From NCBI GenBank assembly GCA_016789605.1, contig JAEUQO010000200.1, positions 1-40,694 on the forward strand: a stretch of 40,694 nucleotides of DNA, written 5' to 3'. This document shows, piece after piece, positions 38,172 to 40,694 of this stretch. The DNA is from Acidobacteriota bacterium (GTDB taxonomy: Bacteria > Acidobacteriota > Blastocatellia > RBC074). The notes below the pieces were generated by a model. That model had not been told where the DNA came from. It worked only from the letters and a program-made list of their open reading frames with translations, and did no database searches. The translations under genes and the position numbers were made by a program. The stretch's first letter is position 1; the number at the start of each line of letters is the position of its first letter.

Positions 38172-40079
38172 ATGTTTCGTTCGTCCCATTTCATTCTGGC
38201 TGCGGTGTTGTTTGTCGGCGCTGTGGCGCAACAACCGCCTGCCGCGCCGCAATCCAAACCGGCGACCGAGGCTGCGCCTGCGACGTCGCAACAAGCGCCG
38301 CCCAAAGCGCCCGTCGTCGATCGCCGCAAATTACCGTTGGCTGACCGGCCCAATCTTTCGCTGGCTGACGTCAACACGGACATCACCGTGGACAAACGCG
38401 TGATTGTGATGATGGCTGCGCTGAATCTGGCGGGATACGATTACGAATCGAGCAATCGTGCGTCGTCGGCGTTTCGCCAGCAGGTGCGCGCCGATTTGCA
38501 GGGCGCCAAGCCGGAACTGGTGGCGAAGCTGCGCAATTACTTTCAGTCGCATCGCAAAGGGTTGACCGATGCGGCTGCGGTTGCGCCCTATCTGAGTTTG
38601 GCGCTGAGTCTGACTGAACCGCCTGCGTTTTTGGTGGATGTGTCGGCAGATCGTTTGCCTGAGGACGTGCGCGAAATCACCGATTTCACCTTGTTGCTGG
38701 AAGAGTTCTACCGCGAAACCAACTTTTCCCGGTTGTTGCCCAAATACGTCAACGAATATGTGAAAGTGGCGCAAACCTATCCGACCCCGGCGGGCATCGC
38801 TTTGGGGTCTGTGCTGGTTTATTTGCACACCGAACCGGTGCTCGAATTGCCGCCGCTGTTTATGCCGCGTCCGAGCGCGGCCAGCAAACCCGCCAAGAAA
38901 GAGCCGGAAAAGAAACAGGACAAGAAGAACAAAGACAGTCAGACTGAAAAAGACCGGCTGGCTGCCGAACAAAAGGCCAGACTGGAAGAAGCCGAAGCGC
39001 AGAAAGTTCCCAATCGGGTGCGCGAATTCGTCATCATGCCGGATTTGCTGAATGCCGCAGGCGCAGCCAACTTGCGCGTTGTGCGCGACACCTACTTTTT
39101 GTTGCTCGGCCCGGCCAGCGAACCCAGCATCGAAGCCATGCGCCGCAGCTTTTTGACGTTTGTGCTCGATCCGCTGATCGAACGGCGCATCAAGGAAGTG
39201 GCGGCGATTCGCGGCGATTTGCGCAAATTGATGGAAGCGCGTGGCGGCAAACTCGATCAGGATTACGCCCAACGCAGCGCCTACTTTTTGGTCACGGATT
39301 CGTTGGTGCGCGCCACCGATGCGCGTATGGACGTGTTGGGATTGGCTGCGCGCCGCAAATCATCCGAAGACGAAGCCATTTACGATATGAGTTTGGGGTA
39401 CGAACGCGGCGCGGTGTTGGTCTATCACTTCTACGATCAGATAAAGGCCTATGAAGCTGTCGGCGTGAACGTGCGCGATTACGTCGGCGACCTGCTCAAG
39501 AATATTGATTTCGAACGTGAAGGCCGCCGCCTGGATGAATATGCGCAGCGGCTGACGCGCATCAAACAGTTGCGCATGGAAGCGACGCTGGCGCCCGCGC
39601 CGCCGCCGACCATCTCCAACGCCGACGAAAAACTGGTTGCCCGCATCATCGAAGCCGACCAGTTGATGAAAGCGAAGAAGTACGCCGACGCGAAAACCAT
39701 CCTGGAAGCGTCGTTGCGCGAACGTCCGAACAATGCTCGCGTGTTGTTCGGCTTGGCTGAGGTCAACAGCAAACAGGCCAGCGCCATGGGCGAAGGCGAC
39801 CCGGTCGAAGAAACGCTCTATGCCGCCGTCGAATTTTATAAACAAGCGGCGCAACAGGCTTCGCCGGAAAGCGAAAAATGGTTGGCGCAACGCAGTTATG
39901 TCGCGGCGGCCAAGATTCTGGATTTCATTGCGGAGATCAATCCGGCGGTTGCCGAACGCGTCGTTGCTAATGCCACTGCGGCGTATGAACTGGCGTTAAA
40001 GCTGGGCAAGGTCGAAGGCGGCGCATACGACGAAGCGGAAAAGGCATTGAAACAACGCAGCCAGAAGCCCAAACCATAA
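38172..40079 (+). CDS. Exported TPR-containing protein of unknown function (635 aa)
   Basis: I do not recognise a specific family. The ATG at 38172 is chosen because GAGGA lies 8 nt upstream and it gives a signal peptide (MFRSSHFILAAVLFVGAVAQ); the frame is open 37 codons further upstream without such a site. Residues 21-50 are Pro/Ala/Gln-rich. A helical domain (~60-230) precedes a charged, Lys/Glu-rich coiled segment (238-280, KKEPEKKQDKKNKDSQTEKD). A second domain (~285-470) includes VRDTYFLLLGPASEPSIEAM. The C-terminal part (~485-630) holds TPR-like helices (AKKYADAKTILEASLRERPN). It is probably periplasmic and may act as an assembly scaffold. It is flanked by MacB-type permeases on both sides, converging with the last one through a shared terminator. 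Confidence 0.78.
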   Translation: MFRSSHFILAAVLFVGAVAQQPPAAPQSKPATEAAPATSQQAPPKAPVVDRRKLPLADRPNLSLADVNTDITVDKRVIVMMAALNLAGYDYESSNRASSAFRQQVRADLQGAKPELVAKLRNYFQSHRKGLTDAAAVAPYLSLALSLTEPPAFLVDVSADRLPEDVREITDFTLLLEEFYRETNFSRLLPKYVNEYVKVAQTYPTPAGIALGSVLVYLHTEPVLELPPLFMPRPSAASKPAKKEPEKKQDKKNKDSQTEKDRLAAEQKARLEEAEAQKVPNRVREFVIMPDLLNAAGAANLRVVRDTYFLLLGPASEPSIEAMRRSFLTFVLDPLIERRIKEVAAIRGDLRKLMEARGGKLDQDYAQRSAYFLVTDSLVRATDARMDVLGLAARRKSSEDEAIYDMSLGYERGAVLVYHFYDQIKAYEAVGVNVRDYVGDLLKNIDFEREGRRLDEYAQRLTRIKQLRMEATLAPAPPPTISNADEKLVARIIEADQLMKAKKYADAKTILEASLRERPNNARVLFGLAEVNSKQASAMGEGDPVEETLYAAVEFYKQAAQQASPESEKWLAQRSYVAAAKILDFIAEINPAVAERVVANATAAYELALKLGKVEGGAYDEAEKALKQRSQKPKP

Positions 40080-40110
40080 TCGGTCAGCGATTGCTGCGAT
40101 TGCCAAACAC

Positions 40111-40154
40111 AAAACCGCGCCAGAGAGGATTGTCAGACTCTCTGGCGCGGTTTT
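40111..40154. terminator. Bidirectional terminator between TPR gene and permease 3
   Basis: A perfect 17-bp stem (40111-40127 with 40138-40154; core ACCGCGCCAGAGAG) with a 10-nt loop. TTTT follows on both strands. It lies between convergent genes ending at 40079 (+) and 40176 (-). Confidence 0.92.
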
Positions 40155-40175
40155 CGTTTGGCGCGGTGGCGCGGC

Positions 40176-40694
40176 TTATTCGTAACGCAGGGCTTCAATC
40201 GGATCGAGCCGCGAGGCTTTGAACGCCGGATACAACCCGGCAATCAGTCCGATGGCGACCGACACGCTGAATCCGATGCCGACATACAACATCGGCACTT
40301 GCGAGGGGAAGTTGAACAACTTGAGCAGCGAGCTGATCAAAAAGCCGACGACAATGCCGATGACGCCGCCGATGCCGGTCAGCATGCTGGCTTCGAGCAG
40401 GAATTGAAAAATGATGTCGCGCCGCGTTGCGCCAATCGCGCGCCGCACGCCGATTTCCTTGGTGCGTTCGGTGACTGACACGAGCATGATGTTCATCACG
40501 CCGATGCCGCCGACCAGCAACGCCACCGAAACAATCGGGATGACGATCATCGCCACCATCGAAAGCATCTTGCCGAAACTTTCCTGAATGCCGCTGGGCG
40601 TGTTGATCTCAAAGCTGTCCGGTTTGTCATACGCCACATTGCGGCGACGACGCATCAGTTCGCGCGCTTCGTCCACGAGTTTGTCCAGTTGCCC
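40176..40694 (-). CDS. MacB/FtsX-type ABC transporter permease 3 (partial, 3' part)
   Basis: The frame runs off the window edge; the 172 codons present are the C-terminal FtsX domain of a MacB-like permease. It starts in the periplasmic-domain end (DEARELMRRRRNVAYDKPDS) and contains GGIGVMNIMLVSVTERTKEI, GVRRAIGATRRDIIFQFLLE and the end SRLDPIEALRYE. Three membrane helices are visible. The FtsX part is closer to permease 2 than to permease 1 by eye. The GTG at 40676 is only an internal codon, not a start. Whether an ATPase gene lies upstream is not visible. Confidence 0.93.
   Translation of the reverse strand, partial: GQLDKLVDEARELMRRRRNVAYDKPDSFEINTPSGIQESFGKMLSMVAMIVIPIVSVALLVGGIGVMNIMLVSVTERTKEIGVRRAIGATRRDIIFQFLLEASMLTGIGGVIGIVVGFLISSLLKLFNFPSQVPMLYVGIGFSVSVAIGLIAGLYPAFKASRLDPIEALRYE

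Overview
The window looks like a chromosomal segment of an Acidobacteriota bacterium, most likely of the Blastocatellia type. This is inferred from gene content, not from a marker gene: two Oar-like TonB-dependent receptors with an N-terminal carboxypeptidase-regulatory-like domain, two ECF sigma factor plus Ser/Thr kinase modules with TPR or WD40 tails, exported BNR propellers, and a secreted family with an LP-x-F-x-C motif that I associate with that phylum. By eye the DNA is moderately GC-rich and codon use is uniform. I see no tRNA, rRNA, CRISPR, prophage or complete insertion sequence.

Layout. 1-8.9 kb: the 3' part of a coiled-coil OmpA-family envelope protein, then two very large outer-membrane receptors, each behind its own leader. 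9.2-13.8 kb: a glycine cleavage operon gcvT-gcvH-gcvPA-gcvPB. 13.8-15.7 kb, opposite strand: aroA-aroK of the shikimate pathway; the gcvPB terminator lies inside the 3' coding end of aroK. 15.9-16.8 kb: an overlapping anti-sigma kinase/STAS antagonist pair (partner switching). 16.9-18.3 kb, minus strand: glutamate dehydrogenase with its own promoter and a tandem-repeat leader. 18.5-32.3 kb: a signalling region with two sigma/kinase modules on opposite strands (secreted protein, ECF sigma and TPR kinase on minus; ECF sigma and WD40 kinase on plus) enclosing an exported BNR propeller protein and a secreted protein with a duplicated domain. 32.6-34.7 kb: gatB and a cyclophilin lipoprotein. 34.9-40.7 kb: three MacB/FtsX-type permeases (the last cut by the window edge), a small HEAT-like protein and an exported TPR protein.

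How the parts fit together. Glycine cleavage, glutamate dehydrogenase, the shikimate genes and GatB are housekeeping amino-acid functions. The signalling block probably couples an envelope cue to transcription through kinase-linked sigma factors, with the secreted proteins as candidate inputs or outputs; this is inference from position.

Most notable non-coding signals: two 127-bp copies (about 93% identical) of a palindromic, TA-flanked, MITE-like element at 25980 and 32285; four intergenic TATAATCC promoter elements upstream of genes; a 12-nt tandem repeat directly before the gatB ribosome-binding site; a 14-nt tandem repeat in the gdh leader; and a TetR-operator-like palindrome between two divergent genes. 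I found no glycine riboswitch before gcvT.
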